Assembly (NCBI RefSeq): GCF_000297775.1
Contig: NZ_JH815515.1
Coordinates: 173,700-236,021, forward strand
Source: Sutterella wadsworthensis 2_1_59BFAA
GTDB lineage: Bacteria; Pseudomonadota; Gammaproteobacteria; Burkholderiales; Burkholderiaceae_F
Direction: 5' to 3'
Length of the DNA stretch: 62,322 bases
Below the pieces are notes generated by a model. It ran no database searches, was not told the DNA's origin, and worked only from the letters and a program-made list of their open reading frames with translations. Shown piece by piece: positions 8,446 through 17,123 of this stretch; positions within the stretch are counted from its first letter, which is position 1; every line of letters starts with the position of its first letter. A program made the translations under genes and the position numbers.

Positions 8446-8766
8446 ATGAACGACATCGTGATGGTCAACGACGCCAACGTCGAATCCGTGATTGCAGCCG
8501 ACAAGCCCGTGATTCTCGCCATCGGCGCGAGCTGGTGCCCCGACTGCCGCCGCGCCCAGCCCTTCTTCACGCAGCTCGCGGCTGTCAACGCCGAACGCGC
8601 CGTCTTCGCCTCCTGCGACTCCGAGCAGAATCCGCAGGTCGTCGCGAAGTACGCCGTGCAGCACATCCCGACGATGGTCGCGCTCAAGGGCGGCAGGGAA
8701 GTCGACCGGATCGTCGAGGTGAAGACGCCGGGCGAGCTCAAGGCCTTCGTCGAGCGCAACATCTGA
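8446..8766 (+). CDS. Thioredoxin-family protein, CPDC active site
   Basis: A 106-residue cytoplasmic thioredoxin fold. The redox centre reads SWCPDCRRAQPFF, with CPDC instead of the usual CGPC, and the cis-Pro is in HIPTMVALKGG. No signal peptide. GGAGAAATTCTC precedes the ATG. The acidic dipeptide between the Cys pair should change redox potential and partners. A promoter with TTGCAA and TAGGAT spaced 18 bp lies about 100 bp upstream (8331-8360). Monocistronic, ended by a strong terminator. Which reductase or target it serves is not evident. Confidence 0.85.
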   Translation: MNDIVMVNDANVESVIAADKPVILAIGASWCPDCRRAQPFFTQLAAVNAERAVFASCDSEQNPQVVAKYAVQHIPTMVALKGGREVDRIVEVKTPGELKAFVERNI

Positions 8767-8816
8767 CGCCCGCACAAGTCCTTCTCAGGATCTCCCGATC
8801 CGAGATATCTTTTTGA

Positions 8817-8852
8817 GGCACCCGCAGGACAAGACGCCTGCGGGTGCCTTTT
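8817..8852 (+). terminator. Terminator of the thioredoxin gene
   Basis: GGCACCCGCAGG (8817-8828) pairs perfectly with CCTGCGGGTGCC (8837-8848), followed by TTTTT. Confidence 0.9.
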
Positions 8853-9015
8853 TGTCTGAAAAATTCGTTGCACTGACATAGGAAGTCCTCAGTTCCGCCC
8901 ATGTCTGCGCTAATTTTCACTTCTTAGACTTCAGTCCGATTCGAACAGTGCGCCGCGGCAAGCGAGCCGCTCTCCCGCGCACCGGCAACAGCAACTGTTT
9001 GAAGAGGTTTTGACA

Positions 9016-9435
9016 ATGAAGATCAAGAACACCACTGCCGCCATGACGGCCGCCACCACCGCCTGGGCCGTCGACGCCGCCCCCGCATCCGTCCCGCAGA
9101 TCACGGAAAACGCGCAGCCGCAGGTTGGCATGAGCGCCGCAACTGCTGCGGCCGAAGAGGCCTACGGCGGACAGACCCGCTCCGCCCGCCTGCACATGAG
9201 CCGCGAATACGGTCCCGTCTTGGACGTCCGCGTGGTGAAGGACGACGGCACGAACGTCCACACCTTCGTGGACGCGCAGACGGGCAAGGTGGTCGCCGCC
9301 GACGAATTCGGCATCGGCGAAGGTCGCCACATGCACGACGGCCGCGGATACGGCCACCGCGATCACGACCGGGGCGACTGCGGCTTCGGCTTCGGTCACG
9401 GCTTCGGGTTCCATGGCGGCCGCGCCTGCTGGTGA
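9016..9435 (+). CDS. Small exported PepSY-domain protein with Gly/His-rich tail
   Basis: A 139-residue protein. Residues 1-25 look like a weak signal peptide (MKIKNTTAAMTAATTAWAVDA). Residues 35-90 resemble a PepSY domain, ending in the typical TFVDAQTGKVVAADE. The last 40 residues are rich in Gly, His, Asp and Phe (RGYGHRDHDRGD, GFGHGFGFHGG), a composition that could bind metal. ATG at 9016 with GAAGAGG upstream is chosen over TTG at 9010. Probably periplasmic or membrane-associated; the role is unknown. Confidence 0.65.
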   Translation: MKIKNTTAAMTAATTAWAVDAAPASVPQITENAQPQVGMSAATAAAEEAYGGQTRSARLHMSREYGPVLDVRVVKDDGTNVHTFVDAQTGKVVAADEFGIGEGRHMHDGRGYGHRDHDRGDCGFGFGHGFGFHGGRACW

Positions 9436-9479
9436 TGAATGATTCCGGCGCACGATGAGGCGCCCGAAATACAGGGATG

Positions 9480-9521
9480 AAGAACGGGAGCGGACTCGGA
9501 GCCGGCTCCCGTTCTTTGCTT
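9480..9521 (+). terminator. Terminator after the PepSY gene
   Basis: AAGAACGGGAGC (9480-9491) pairs with GCTCCCGTTCTT (9505-9516), followed by TGCTTTT. Confidence 0.85.
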
Positions 9522-9551
9522 TTGGGAACGAAGGCTTTGGAAAACCCGCCC

Positions 9552-10172
9552 TCAGGAGAAAACCGTGAAGACCGCGAGCGCGAGGAAGAGCACAGCGCTG
9601 CCGCGGTTGAGCCAGAGCGAAAATGCGGGGCTCTGCAGCTTCTTCGCCGCAGCGCCCGCCGCCCAGGCGATGGCCGAGAAGACGACGAAGGTGGCGAGGA
9701 TGAAGGTGAGGCCCTGCACGACCATCTGAAGGACCAGAGCCCAGCCCGTCGTGCCGGGTGCGACGAACTGCGGGAAGAAGGCAAGAAAGAAGATCTGCAC
9801 CTTCGGGTTCGTGATGTTCATGATGAGGCCGCGGCGCCAGAGTTGCACGGGCGAGAGCTCGACGGCGCGCTCCGTGCCGACGGGATCGGCCGCGTGGGTC
9901 CATGCACCCCAGGCAAGATAAAGAAGATAGGCGGCGCCCGCGAGCTTGATCGCCATGAAGAGTGCAGGAACGGCCGCGACGACGGCTGCAAGGCCACAGG
10001 CCGCGAAGAACGTCTGCAGCACCAGACCGGTCATGAGGCCGAACACGACGGTGACGCCCGCTCGCACGCCGTAGACGGCGCTCTGCGCGAGCACAAAGAG
10101 ATTGTCGGGACCGGGAGCGGCAGAAAGCAGCAGGCTCGCGCCGAGGAATGTGAGCCAGACGGAGAAGGTCAT
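9552..10172 (-). CDS. LysE/RhtB-family amino-acid exporter
   Basis: A 206-residue inner-membrane protein with about six hydrophobic segments. The family motif SAAPGPDNLFVLAQSAVYG is near the N-terminus and IMNITNPKVQIFFLAFFPQF in the middle, as in RhtB/RhtC threonine and homoserine exporters. ATG at 10172 gives the normal family start; the open frame further upstream crosses a terminator and is not coding. Export substrate cannot be read from the sequence. A Ser/Thr-rich leader ORF and terminator upstream may control it. Confidence 0.88.
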   Translation of the reverse strand: MTFSVWLTFLGASLLLSAAPGPDNLFVLAQSAVYGVRAGVTVVFGLMTGLVLQTFFAACGLAAVVAAVPALFMAIKLAGAAYLLYLAWGAWTHAADPVGTERAVELSPVQLWRRGLIMNITNPKVQIFFLAFFPQFVAPGTTGWALVLQMVVQGLTFILATFVVFSAIAWAAGAAAKKLQSPAFSLWLNRGSAVLFLALAVFTVFS

Positions 10173-10240
10173 GATGAGGGCCTGTTGTGCGTTGTGCAGT
10201 GTTGTTGTGTTTTGGCGGACCGTGCGGAAATGCACGGGAC

Positions 10241-10399
10241 AAAAAAACCCGCAGCGGGCTACGGGAAGAGGCTTGGGCCTGCCGCACTGCGGGGAAACAG
10301 CAAGCTTCATATTGCGCGAGCTTCACCGGTTGAGCCAGGAGGTAATGATGCAACACGGGAGCTCGAGAGAGAAGCGCAAGTGCTTGCTTGAATCATCAT
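10241..10399 (-). promoter_or_regulatory. Possible leader peptide and attenuator upstream of the LysE-type gene
   Basis: On the minus strand a 30-codon ORF (10399-10307) begins MMIQASTCASLSSSR and is rich in Ser and Thr codons. It is followed by CCCGCAG (10293-10287) and CTGCGGG (10254-10248) and seven T (10247-10241), 69 bp before the exporter start. A local CCCG/CGGG hairpin can also form next to the T-run. The arrangement resembles amino-acid attenuation, but the leader lacks a clear ribosome site and the pairing was judged by eye. Confidence 0.4.
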
Positions 10400-10568
10400 A
10401 GAACAAGCATCCGCACTCAAGCCCCTTCTTTGAACGGTTCTTGCGGCACGTCAGGAAAGGCCAACGGACGGGTTTATTACTGCAGGTCCTTCATAGTAAA
10501 ATGGATTTTTCCCTTCCGATTCAGGGACCTCCGGCGAGGCCCCGTCCTCTTCCCTCCTTGTCCTCCCA

Positions 10569-11411
10569 TCAAAGCCACCAGACGGTGCTCCAGGGCGACA
10601 GCGCCTCCTCCACGTCCGCGGCGGACGAAACCGTCTGAACGAGCGGGCGTCCCTGCGAATCGAGGGGAGGATTCTCAAGAAGCCTGATCGCCCACGGCTC
10701 GCCCTCCTCGACGATCGAGTGCCACAGCAGCACGGGGTGTCCAAGCTCGAGCGAGAACGCGACCTCGCGCAGGGTGCTCGAGCCCTCCTTTCCCGCCATC
10801 ACCAGACTTCCGAGCCCGAGGGCCGCGATCGCGCGGTTGCGTGCGCGAAGGCTCTCCGCGCGCTCCTCGTCCGTGAACGAGAGTCCGTTCACCTGAGGGG
10901 CGAGCGAGATGAGCAGGCCGTATTCGGCGATGCGGCGCGCAAGGCGCGCGTTGGCGGGCGGCCAGGGCTGCGAGAGCGGCGTGCCCATGACGGCGATGGT
11001 GCGCCCGACCGTGCCCGACGGACTCCTCGCCTCGAGCGCGCCCTCGTGGGCGGCGGTGTCGATGCCTGCGGCAAGCCCCGAGACGACGACGGCCCCGCGT
11101 GCGGCAAGCTCGCGGGCGACGCGACGCGCATCGGCGCGGGCTGAGTCGGACGCATCCCTCGAACCCACGATCGAGACGCGCAGCTGGCGCTCGGTGAGCG
11201 ACAGGTCGCCTTCGTGCACGAGCACGGCGGGATGCTCCTCAAGGGCGGCAAGCTCGGGCGGATAGGAGGGATCGGAGGCGGCGACGAGCTTCGTGCCGTC
11301 GGGGAGCGTCTCGTCGAGAAGACGCACGACCACTTCGCGACCCGCGCGTTCAAAGGGGCGCTTTTCAAGCGTGACGAGCATGTCAAAGGCGTCGGTGGGG
11401 ATCTTGTGCAT
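10569..11411 (-). CDS. DprA/Smf-like Rossmann-fold protein, divergent
   Basis: A 280-residue protein. Residues 80-140 carry the DprA core: SIVGSRDASDSARADA and GAVVVSGLAAGIDTAAHEGAL, as in DNA-processing protein A, which loads RecA on incoming single-stranded DNA. The second half departs from the family: the usual PGRN/sulfate pocket and SGSLITAR are replaced by RARNRAIAALGLGSLVMAGKEGSSTLREVAFSLELGHPVLLWH, and no C-terminal winged helix is present. ATG 11411 follows GGAGAAACC. Monocistronic, no competence genes nearby. It may be a DprA paralogue with another role. Confidence 0.7.
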   Translation of the reverse strand: MHKIPTDAFDMLVTLEKRPFERAGREVVVRLLDETLPDGTKLVAASDPSYPPELAALEEHPAVLVHEGDLSLTERQLRVSIVGSRDASDSARADARRVARELAARGAVVVSGLAAGIDTAAHEGALEARSPSGTVGRTIAVMGTPLSQPWPPANARLARRIAEYGLLISLAPQVNGLSFTDEERAESLRARNRAIAALGLGSLVMAGKEGSSTLREVAFSLELGHPVLLWHSIVEEGEPWAIRLLENPPLDSQGRPLVQTVSSAADVEEALSPWSTVWWL

Positions 11412-12014
11412 GGTTTCTCCTTGACGGATCGGGGAGCAGAACGCCGATGAAAGGCCTAGTTGGGGGCAGCTGGTCCGGAACACATGCCTGAAACGCCGTT
11501 TTTGCGGGGACGCGCGGCATTGGCCGGCCCTCGACTGTCCGTCTTCATGCAGTTCATCATAAGGGCCCCGTCCGATCAGTACCATTGGGTCTTTTGCCAA
11601 ACGGGTTTACCCACTCGGGGAAAGCCCCATCAACACTACCACTCAGAGGGTATACCTGACCACGTTTCCCCCTATCATCAAATGCACCCGCATTCTGCGC
11701 AAGCTCCTCGCGCCGACATCATTCCACCCGCCGCCCGCCCATTTAAATAAGGGATCTAACCTACCTCTATATGGGTATTTCAACCTATTGAAAGCGGCAC
11801 TTTTTTCCTCTTCTTCCCTCTCTCAGTGCGCTTTATTGCAAACGTTTGCGTTACGGCAAATTTCAGGGCGTCTTAACATGGGACTCTCCTCTATATTTAG
11901 GGCTGGAAAAAAAGCCGGACCTGTTGTCCGGCACACAATTTCCCGAATGCCCGCTAGGAGAGGTCCGAAGAAGACCGGCGGGGGTTCGGAAGACTTGAGA
12001 TAGGAGAACTTTCC
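11412..12014 (+). promoter_or_regulatory. 603-bp upstream region of the flavoprotein gene, with LacI-type palindrome
   Basis: No gene is seen in this AT-richer stretch. GCAAACGTTTGC at 11838-11849 is a perfect 12-bp palindrome inside TTGCAAACGTTTGCG, the core recognised by LacI/PurR-family repressors. A GGCACTTTTTTCC tract lies shortly before it. TAGGAGAACTTTCC directly precedes the ATG at 12015. The palindrome is about 165 bp upstream of the start, so a long leader or an operator over the promoter is likely. Confidence 0.5.
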
Positions 12015-13448
12015 ATGAAGAAGATTCTGGTTGCCACTGCTGTCGCCGCCGCCTTCGGCGTTTCCGGCGTTCAGGCTGCCGAAGACATCACCGTCGACGT
12101 CGCCGTGATCGGCGCGGGAGGCGCAGGCCTTTCCGCCGCAGTGGAAGCCGCCAACCTCGGCGCCAAGGTCGTCGTCGTTGAAAAGATGGGCATGCCCGGC
12201 GGCAACACGATCCGCGCCGCTGGCGGTCTCAATGCTGCCGGCACGGCCCTGCAGCAGGCCAAGGGCACGAAGGACTCCGTTGAAATCGCCTACTTCGACA
12301 CGATGAAGGGCGGTCACTGGAAGAACGATCCCGAACTCGTTCGCACGCTTGTTTCCGGCGCTGCCGGCTCCGTCGAATGGCTCCTCGCCCTCGGCGGCGA
12401 CCTGCGCGACGTCGGCCTGATGGCCGGCGCCTCCCAGCCCCGCACGCACCGCCCGACCGGCGGCGCCCTCGTCGGTCCTGAAGTCGTCAAGACCCTCTAC
12501 AATGCCGCCAAGGCCCGCCAGATCGACATGCGCATGAACACGCAGGCCACGAAGATCCTCATGAAGGACGGCAAGGTCACGGGCATCCAGGTCACGAACA
12601 AGAAGGACGGCACCTACACGATCCACGCCAAGGCCGTCGTTGACGCCGCCGGCGGCTTCGGTGCCAACAACGACCTCGTCTCCAAGTACGTGCCCCGCCT
12701 GAAGGGCTTCGCCACGACGAACCATCCGGGCGCCACGGGCGACGGCCTCGTCCTCGCTGAAAAGGCCGGTGCCCAGCTCATCGACATGACCGAAATCCAG
12801 ACGCACCCGACCGTGGTGCCGAAAGTCGGCGAAATGATCACCGAAGCCGTTCGCGGCAACGGCGCCATCCTCATCAACAAGGACGGCAAGCGCTTCTTCA
12901 ACGAGCTCAACACCCGCGACGCGGTCTCCGCCGCCATCCTCAAGCAGAAGGACGGCGTGGCCTACCTCTTCTTCGACTCCGACATGCAGAAGTCCCTGAA
13001 GGCCACGAACAAGTACATCAAGCAGTCCTACTGCGTCTCCGGCGCCACGATTGAAGAAGTCGCCGGCAAGATGGGCGTTCCCGCCGCCGAACTCCAGGCC
13101 TCCATCGACGCCTGGAAGAAGGGCAAGGCTGCCGGCAAGGACGCCTTCGGCCGCGCCGACATGCCGCGCAACCTCGATCAGGCTCCGTTCTACGCCATCA
13201 TGGTCACGCCGGCCGTCCACCACACCATGGGTGGCATCAAGATCGACTCCAAGACCCAGGTCTACAACACCAAGGGCCAGGTCGTTCCGGGCCTCTTCGC
13301 TGCGGGTGAAATCACCGGCGGCGTCCACGGCGGCAACCGCCTCGGCGGTAACGCCCAGGCCGACATCGTGACCTTCGGCCGCATCGCCGGCCAGCAGTCC
13401 TACATCTACGCGATGCAGGCCGCTGCCGCCGACAAGGCCAAGAAGTAA
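12015..13448 (+). CDS. Secreted FAD fumarate-reductase-type flavoprotein
   Basis: A 477-residue periplasmic flavoprotein. Residues 1-21 are a signal peptide ending VQAAED. VAVIGAGGAGLSAAVEAA binds the FAD ADP moiety. The catalytic set of soluble fumarate reductases is present: IQTHPT, FNELNTRDAVSAA (proton-donor Arg), VHHTMGG (His) and GGVHGGNRLGGNA (Arg). It closely follows Shewanella FccA in this domain but has neither the tetraheme nor an FMN-binding domain, so electrons must come from a separate carrier. Fumarate, urocanate or another enoate could be the substrate. A strong terminator follows. Confidence 0.88.
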   Translation: MKKILVATAVAAAFGVSGVQAAEDITVDVAVIGAGGAGLSAAVEAANLGAKVVVVEKMGMPGGNTIRAAGGLNAAGTALQQAKGTKDSVEIAYFDTMKGGHWKNDPELVRTLVSGAAGSVEWLLALGGDLRDVGLMAGASQPRTHRPTGGALVGPEVVKTLYNAAKARQIDMRMNTQATKILMKDGKVTGIQVTNKKDGTYTIHAKAVVDAAGGFGANNDLVSKYVPRLKGFATTNHPGATGDGLVLAEKAGAQLIDMTEIQTHPTVVPKVGEMITEAVRGNGAILINKDGKRFFNELNTRDAVSAAILKQKDGVAYLFFDSDMQKSLKATNKYIKQSYCVSGATIEEVAGKMGVPAAELQASIDAWKKGKAAGKDAFGRADMPRNLDQAPFYAIMVTPAVHHTMGGIKIDSKTQVYNTKGQVVPGLFAAGEITGGVHGGNRLGGNAQADIVTFGRIAGQQSYIYAMQAAAADKAKK

Positions 13449-13507
13449 TCGGACTCAAGCCGATGACTGAAGGCGCCGTCCTCAGGGACGGCGTCCTGCA
13501 GGCCTCC

Positions 13508-13550
13508 AAGAACTCCCGTCTGCCCTGCAGGCGGGAGTTCTTTCGTTTTT
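13508..13550 (+). terminator. Terminator of the flavoprotein gene
   Basis: AAGAACTCCCG (13508-13518) pairs with CGGGAGTTCTT (13531-13542 region), followed by TCGTTTTT. Confidence 0.88.
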
Positions 13551-13690
13551 CCCTTCTCAAAACGCCTGCCGCCCCGATGTGTCACGGCGTTTCGCGCTCC
13601 AATCTGCACCCGGGTTTTCCCTAAGCCTCAGTCAATACAACAAACGCACCAAAGGCACGGCGCACGCACGCCGGCCAAAAAGGCAGCAAC

Positions 13691-14328
13691 ATGCCCAGAC
13701 ACCTTCTCGCCCTCGCGCTCGGCGTGTGTGCGGGCGTCGCCGTCATGGTGGTCGCCGCCCGCGGCATCGCGCTCTCGCGCATGCTCTACCTCCTGGCGGG
13801 CCTGATCTTCGCGGGAAACCTCTTCGCGGCCCTCGCCTTCGACTACTGGTCGATGCTCGCCGCACGATTCATCGCGGGCCTTCCGCACGGCGCCTACTTC
13901 GGCGTGGGCGCCATCGTGGCGATCAGTCTCGCGGCGCCCGGCCAGGCCTCGCGAGACGTCTGCCTGATGGTCACGGGCATGACGATCGCCAACCTCGTCG
14001 GCGTGCCGCTCGGCAGCTTCCTCGCGTGGTCGCTCTCGTGGCGCGCCACCTTCGCCGTCGTGGCCTGTGCGGCGCTCCTCCTCATTCTGGCGCTCAGGCT
14101 CTGGATGCCCCATGTGCCCGCCCTGCCCAACAAGGGCTTCAGGGCCCAGTTCCGCTTTCTCGGACACCTGACGCCCTGGCTCGTGCTCGGCGCCATCGGC
14201 CTCGGCAACGGCGGCTTCTTCGCCTGCTACAGCTACGTCAATCCCATCATGGAGACGGTCGCGAGCGTGCCCACCTCGCTCATGAGCGCCGTCATCGCGC
14301 TCGCGGGCTTCGGCATGAACGCCCTCAT
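13691..14328 (+). pseudogene. MFS transporter fragment, 5' half of a chimeric ORF
   Basis: The 510-codon ORF from 13691 to 15223 is a chimera. Its first 212 residues are an MFS drug/sugar exporter from about TM2 to TM7: RFIAGLPHGAYFGVGAIVA is the conserved TM4 motif of the DHA1 family. TM1 and the first half of the A motif are missing at the start, and the C-terminal six helices are missing at the end. The frame passes straight into molybdoenzyme sequence at FGMNALIWP. This piece cannot make a functional transporter. Confidence 0.8.
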
Positions 14329-15223
14329 CTGGCCCTCGCCCGAACAGTATCAGGAGGCCATCAGGAAGGTCGACTTCTCGTTTGCCGCCGACAACTTCTA
14401 CCGTGACGAAACGCATCACGACATGGACATCGTGTTGCCCGCCGCCCTCAACTTCGAGCGCTACGCGCCCTTCGGCGTGCACGGCCGCAAGGTGAGCGTG
14501 CGCCGTCCCGTGAAGCCTCAGGGCGAAGTCTGGGAGGACTGGAAGATCGCCTGCACGATCAGCGCCGCCGTCTGCGACCCCGAGACCTTCTTCCACGGCG
14601 ATCCCGTCAAGGCCTGCGACTCGATCCTCAAGGACTGGGGCGTCACGTATGAAAAGCAGCAGGGCGTGCTTCCGAACCTGCAGACCGTAGAGTTCTTCCC
14701 GCCGCAGACGACCGGCAAGCACGAGAAGGCGCTTCTGCGCTTCGACGGCAAGCCCGGCTTCAGGACGCCGTCGGGCAAGATCGAGCTCGTCGCGAGCCTT
14801 CAGGCCAAGCACGGCTTCCCCGGCCTGCCCGTCTACGTCGAGCCGCCCAAGCCCACGGCCGAATATCCGTTCAAGCTCCTCAACGGCACGAGGCGCCCGT
14901 ACATCACGCACTCGAAGACCCGTAGCGACCAACCCTACCTGCTTGAGCTCGAACCCGAGAGCACGATCAACATGCACCCGAAGGACGCCGAAAAGCTCGG
15001 CATCAAGGAAGGCGACGGCGTCTGGCTCGTCTCGCCCTACTGCGACCACAAGGTGCGTGCCAAGGTCCGCGTGACGATCCTCTGCCAGCCCGGCCTCATC
15101 GACGCCCAGTACGGCTGGCGCGGCGATCAGGAAACGCAGCCGCTCATTCCGCGCAAGAACTGGGACCCGATCTCAGGCTACCCGTGCTGCAATGACGTCT
15201 GCATCCGCGTTGAAAAGGCATAA
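14329..15223 (+). pseudogene. Molybdopterin oxidoreductase, C-terminal part of the chimeric ORF
   Basis: About 298 residues match the C-terminal third of DMSO-reductase-family catalytic subunits: FAADNFYRDETHHDMDIVLPA is the usual 'target, ADVVLPAA' region, and PFKLLNGTRRPYITHS followed by LGIKEGDGVWL is the MGD-binding dimeric domain. The N-terminal 4Fe-4S and first MGD-binding domains are absent. The next gene, 12 bp downstream, is the matching iron-sulfur subunit, so an intact operon once stood here. A deletion that joined the MFS gene to this one, probably over a shared FGMN-type stretch, explains the structure. Confidence 0.82.
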
Positions 15224-15235
15224 AGGAGGTTCACC

Positions 15236-15874
15236 ATGTCCCGTTACGGCATCATCGTCAACGTCGACCGCTGCGCCGGGTGCTTTGCCTGCGCGATCGC
15301 CTGCAAGGAAGAAAACCAGGTCGCTCCCGGCATCTTCTGGGAAAAGATCAAGCGCGACGAAAACGTCCGCGACAACGTCATCAACTGGTTCCGCATGAGC
15401 TGCATGCACTGCGACGATCCGGCCTGCATGAAGGTCTGCCCGATGAAGGCGATCCACAAGGGCCCGCACGGCGAAGTGCTCGTCGACCAGCAGAAGTGCA
15501 TCGGCTGCAAGATGTGCGCCAATGCCTGCCCGTACGACGTTCCCGTCTTCAACACCGAAGGCAGGACCAGCTACTTCGGCGACAAGCAGCCGCTCGTCGT
15601 GCGTCCGGCCAAGCCTCACACCGAGCGCACGCCGGGCAAGGCCGAGCACTGCACGCTGTGCGTGCACCGCACCGAGCGCGGCCTGCTACCGGCCTGCGTC
15701 GAGGCCTGCGGCATCCACGCCATGACGCTCGTCGACTACGACAACCCGACGCCCGAAACAGCAAAACTCATCGAGGCCGCCCGCCCGATGAACGAAGCTG
15801 CGGGCACGCATCCGAAGATCCGCTACATCGCAAGGCACATGGATGCCGCGAAGATGGCGGTGAAGCTCGGCTAG
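15236..15874 (+). CDS. DmsB-like ferredoxin subunit with four 4Fe-4S clusters
   Basis: A 212-residue electron-transfer subunit of DMSO-reductase-type complexes. Four cysteine groups are visible: CAGCFACAIACK, CMHCDDPACMKVCP, CIGCKMCANACP and CTLCVHR with CVEACG. It has no Tat or Sec signal, so it would travel with its catalytic partner. ATG at 15236 follows the strong AAAGGAGG. The partner catalytic gene upstream is truncated and no membrane anchor gene follows, so this subunit may be orphaned. Ends before a clear terminator. Confidence 0.9.
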   Translation: MSRYGIIVNVDRCAGCFACAIACKEENQVAPGIFWEKIKRDENVRDNVINWFRMSCMHCDDPACMKVCPMKAIHKGPHGEVLVDQQKCIGCKMCANACPYDVPVFNTEGRTSYFGDKQPLVVRPAKPHTERTPGKAEHCTLCVHRTERGLLPACVEACGIHAMTLVDYDNPTPETAKLIEAARPMNEAAGTHPKIRYIARHMDAAKMAVKLG

Positions 15875-15896
15875 CCGCCGGCTGACTACCGGTCCT

Positions 15897-15940
15897 AAGG
15901 GGCCGCGGCCTTCATGGGAAGGACGCGGCCCTTCCTTTTT
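15897..15940 (+). terminator. Terminator of the ferredoxin gene
   Basis: AAGGGGCCGCG (15897-15907) pairs with CGCGGCCCTT (15924-15933), followed by CCTTTTT. Confidence 0.8.
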
Positions 15941-16104
15941 CCCGCCCATCGTCCTTCGGCTTGTCCTTCGATTCGTTCTCCCGCCGCGCCCTCCCGAAGG
16001 CGGAAAAAAAGAAAAAGCCTTTTCGGAATGTGACGCAGGGGATGGCGGCGAAGGCCGGCTTTCTATAATTGCATGATCATCGAATCACTTCCGGAGACCA
16101 CGAG

Positions 16105-16818
16105 ATGGCTGCTTTTGAGATTACGGGCGGGATCGATCCGCTCCTTGCGGTGACGCTTGAGAAGGGCGAGGCAATTCTCGCCGAGTCGAACGCCATGGTC
16201 GCCATGGACACGGCGCTCTCCCTCAAGGGAAAGACCCGCGGCGGCCTCATGGGCTCGATCGCCCGCAAGTTCATGAACGACGAGACGTTCTTCCAGCAGA
16301 GGATCGAGGCGGACGACCAGGCGGGCACGGTGCTCCTCGCGCCGAACCTTCCCGGCGACGTGCGCATCCTCGACGTGGGTCCCGCGCAGTACCTGCTCTC
16401 GGACGGCGCCTTTCTCGCCTGCACCGAGGGCGTCGAACTCTCGACGAAGTCCCAGGGAATCGGCCGCGCGCTGCTCGGCGACTCCGGCGGCTTCTTCGTG
16501 ATGGGCACCGAGGGCAGCGGCCGCATCGCCGTCTCGGGCTTCGGCTCCATCCGCGAGCTCGACGTCACGCCCGAGCGCCCGATCACGGTCGACAACGGCC
16601 ACCTCGTCGCCTGGGACGCACGCCTGAGCTACGACCTGAGCATCAACACGGGCAAGAGCGGCTTCCTCGGCAAGCTCGTCAACAGCCAGACGACGGGCGA
16701 AGGCGTCGTGCTCAAGTTCCGCGGCACGGGCAAGGTCCTCGTCTGCTCGCGCAACAAGGGCGGCTTCCTCGACTGGATCCTCGGCAACATGCCCGCGCAG
16801 AAGACCGTCGAAAACTGA
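16105..16818 (+). CDS. AIM24 / TIGR00266 family protein
   Basis: A 237-residue beta-rich cytoplasmic protein of the AIM24 family (old DUF124, TIGR00266). Family features include AMVAMDTALSLKGKTRGG near the start, GFFVMGTEGSGRIAVSGFGS and ITVDNGHLVAWDARLSYDL. Function of bacterial members is unknown; structures show a TRAP-like barrel. The ATG at 16105 follows GGAGACCACGAG; an upstream in-frame ATG at 16069 is less likely. Single gene with its own terminator. Confidence 0.85.
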   Translation: MAAFEITGGIDPLLAVTLEKGEAILAESNAMVAMDTALSLKGKTRGGLMGSIARKFMNDETFFQQRIEADDQAGTVLLAPNLPGDVRILDVGPAQYLLSDGAFLACTEGVELSTKSQGIGRALLGDSGGFFVMGTEGSGRIAVSGFGSIRELDVTPERPITVDNGHLVAWDARLSYDLSINTGKSGFLGKLVNSQTTGEGVVLKFRGTGKVLVCSRNKGGFLDWILGNMPAQKTVEN

Positions 16819-16846
16819 CGCAGCCAAGGCACCCGACATGAACGCG

Positions 16847-16881
16847 AAAGGGCGCCCTGACCATTCGGACGGGCGCCCTTT
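16847..16881 (+). terminator. Terminator of the AIM24-family gene
   Basis: AAAGGGCGCCC (16847-16857) pairs perfectly with GGGCGCCCTTT (16871-16881). It works on either strand by shape. Confidence 0.85.
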
Positions 16882-17123
16882 CTGCGTCTTCGGCTCTCAG
16901 GATTTTTCCCTGCACCGAAATCCGCCTCCGGCACGTTGCGTCTTTGCCTGAATACGCCTTTCCTGCAGGGAATGAGAAGCGAATGCGCAAAATGGCGGCG
17001 TTTTTCACAGAAACAGCCGCAGGAAGCCTCCGAATTCATTCGGATGGAGGAACGCAGCAAACCTCTCTCTTCCAATCTATTTGTTGTCCCCGATGAAAGG
17101 CGTGTGTCTTTCCAGCCCCTGTG

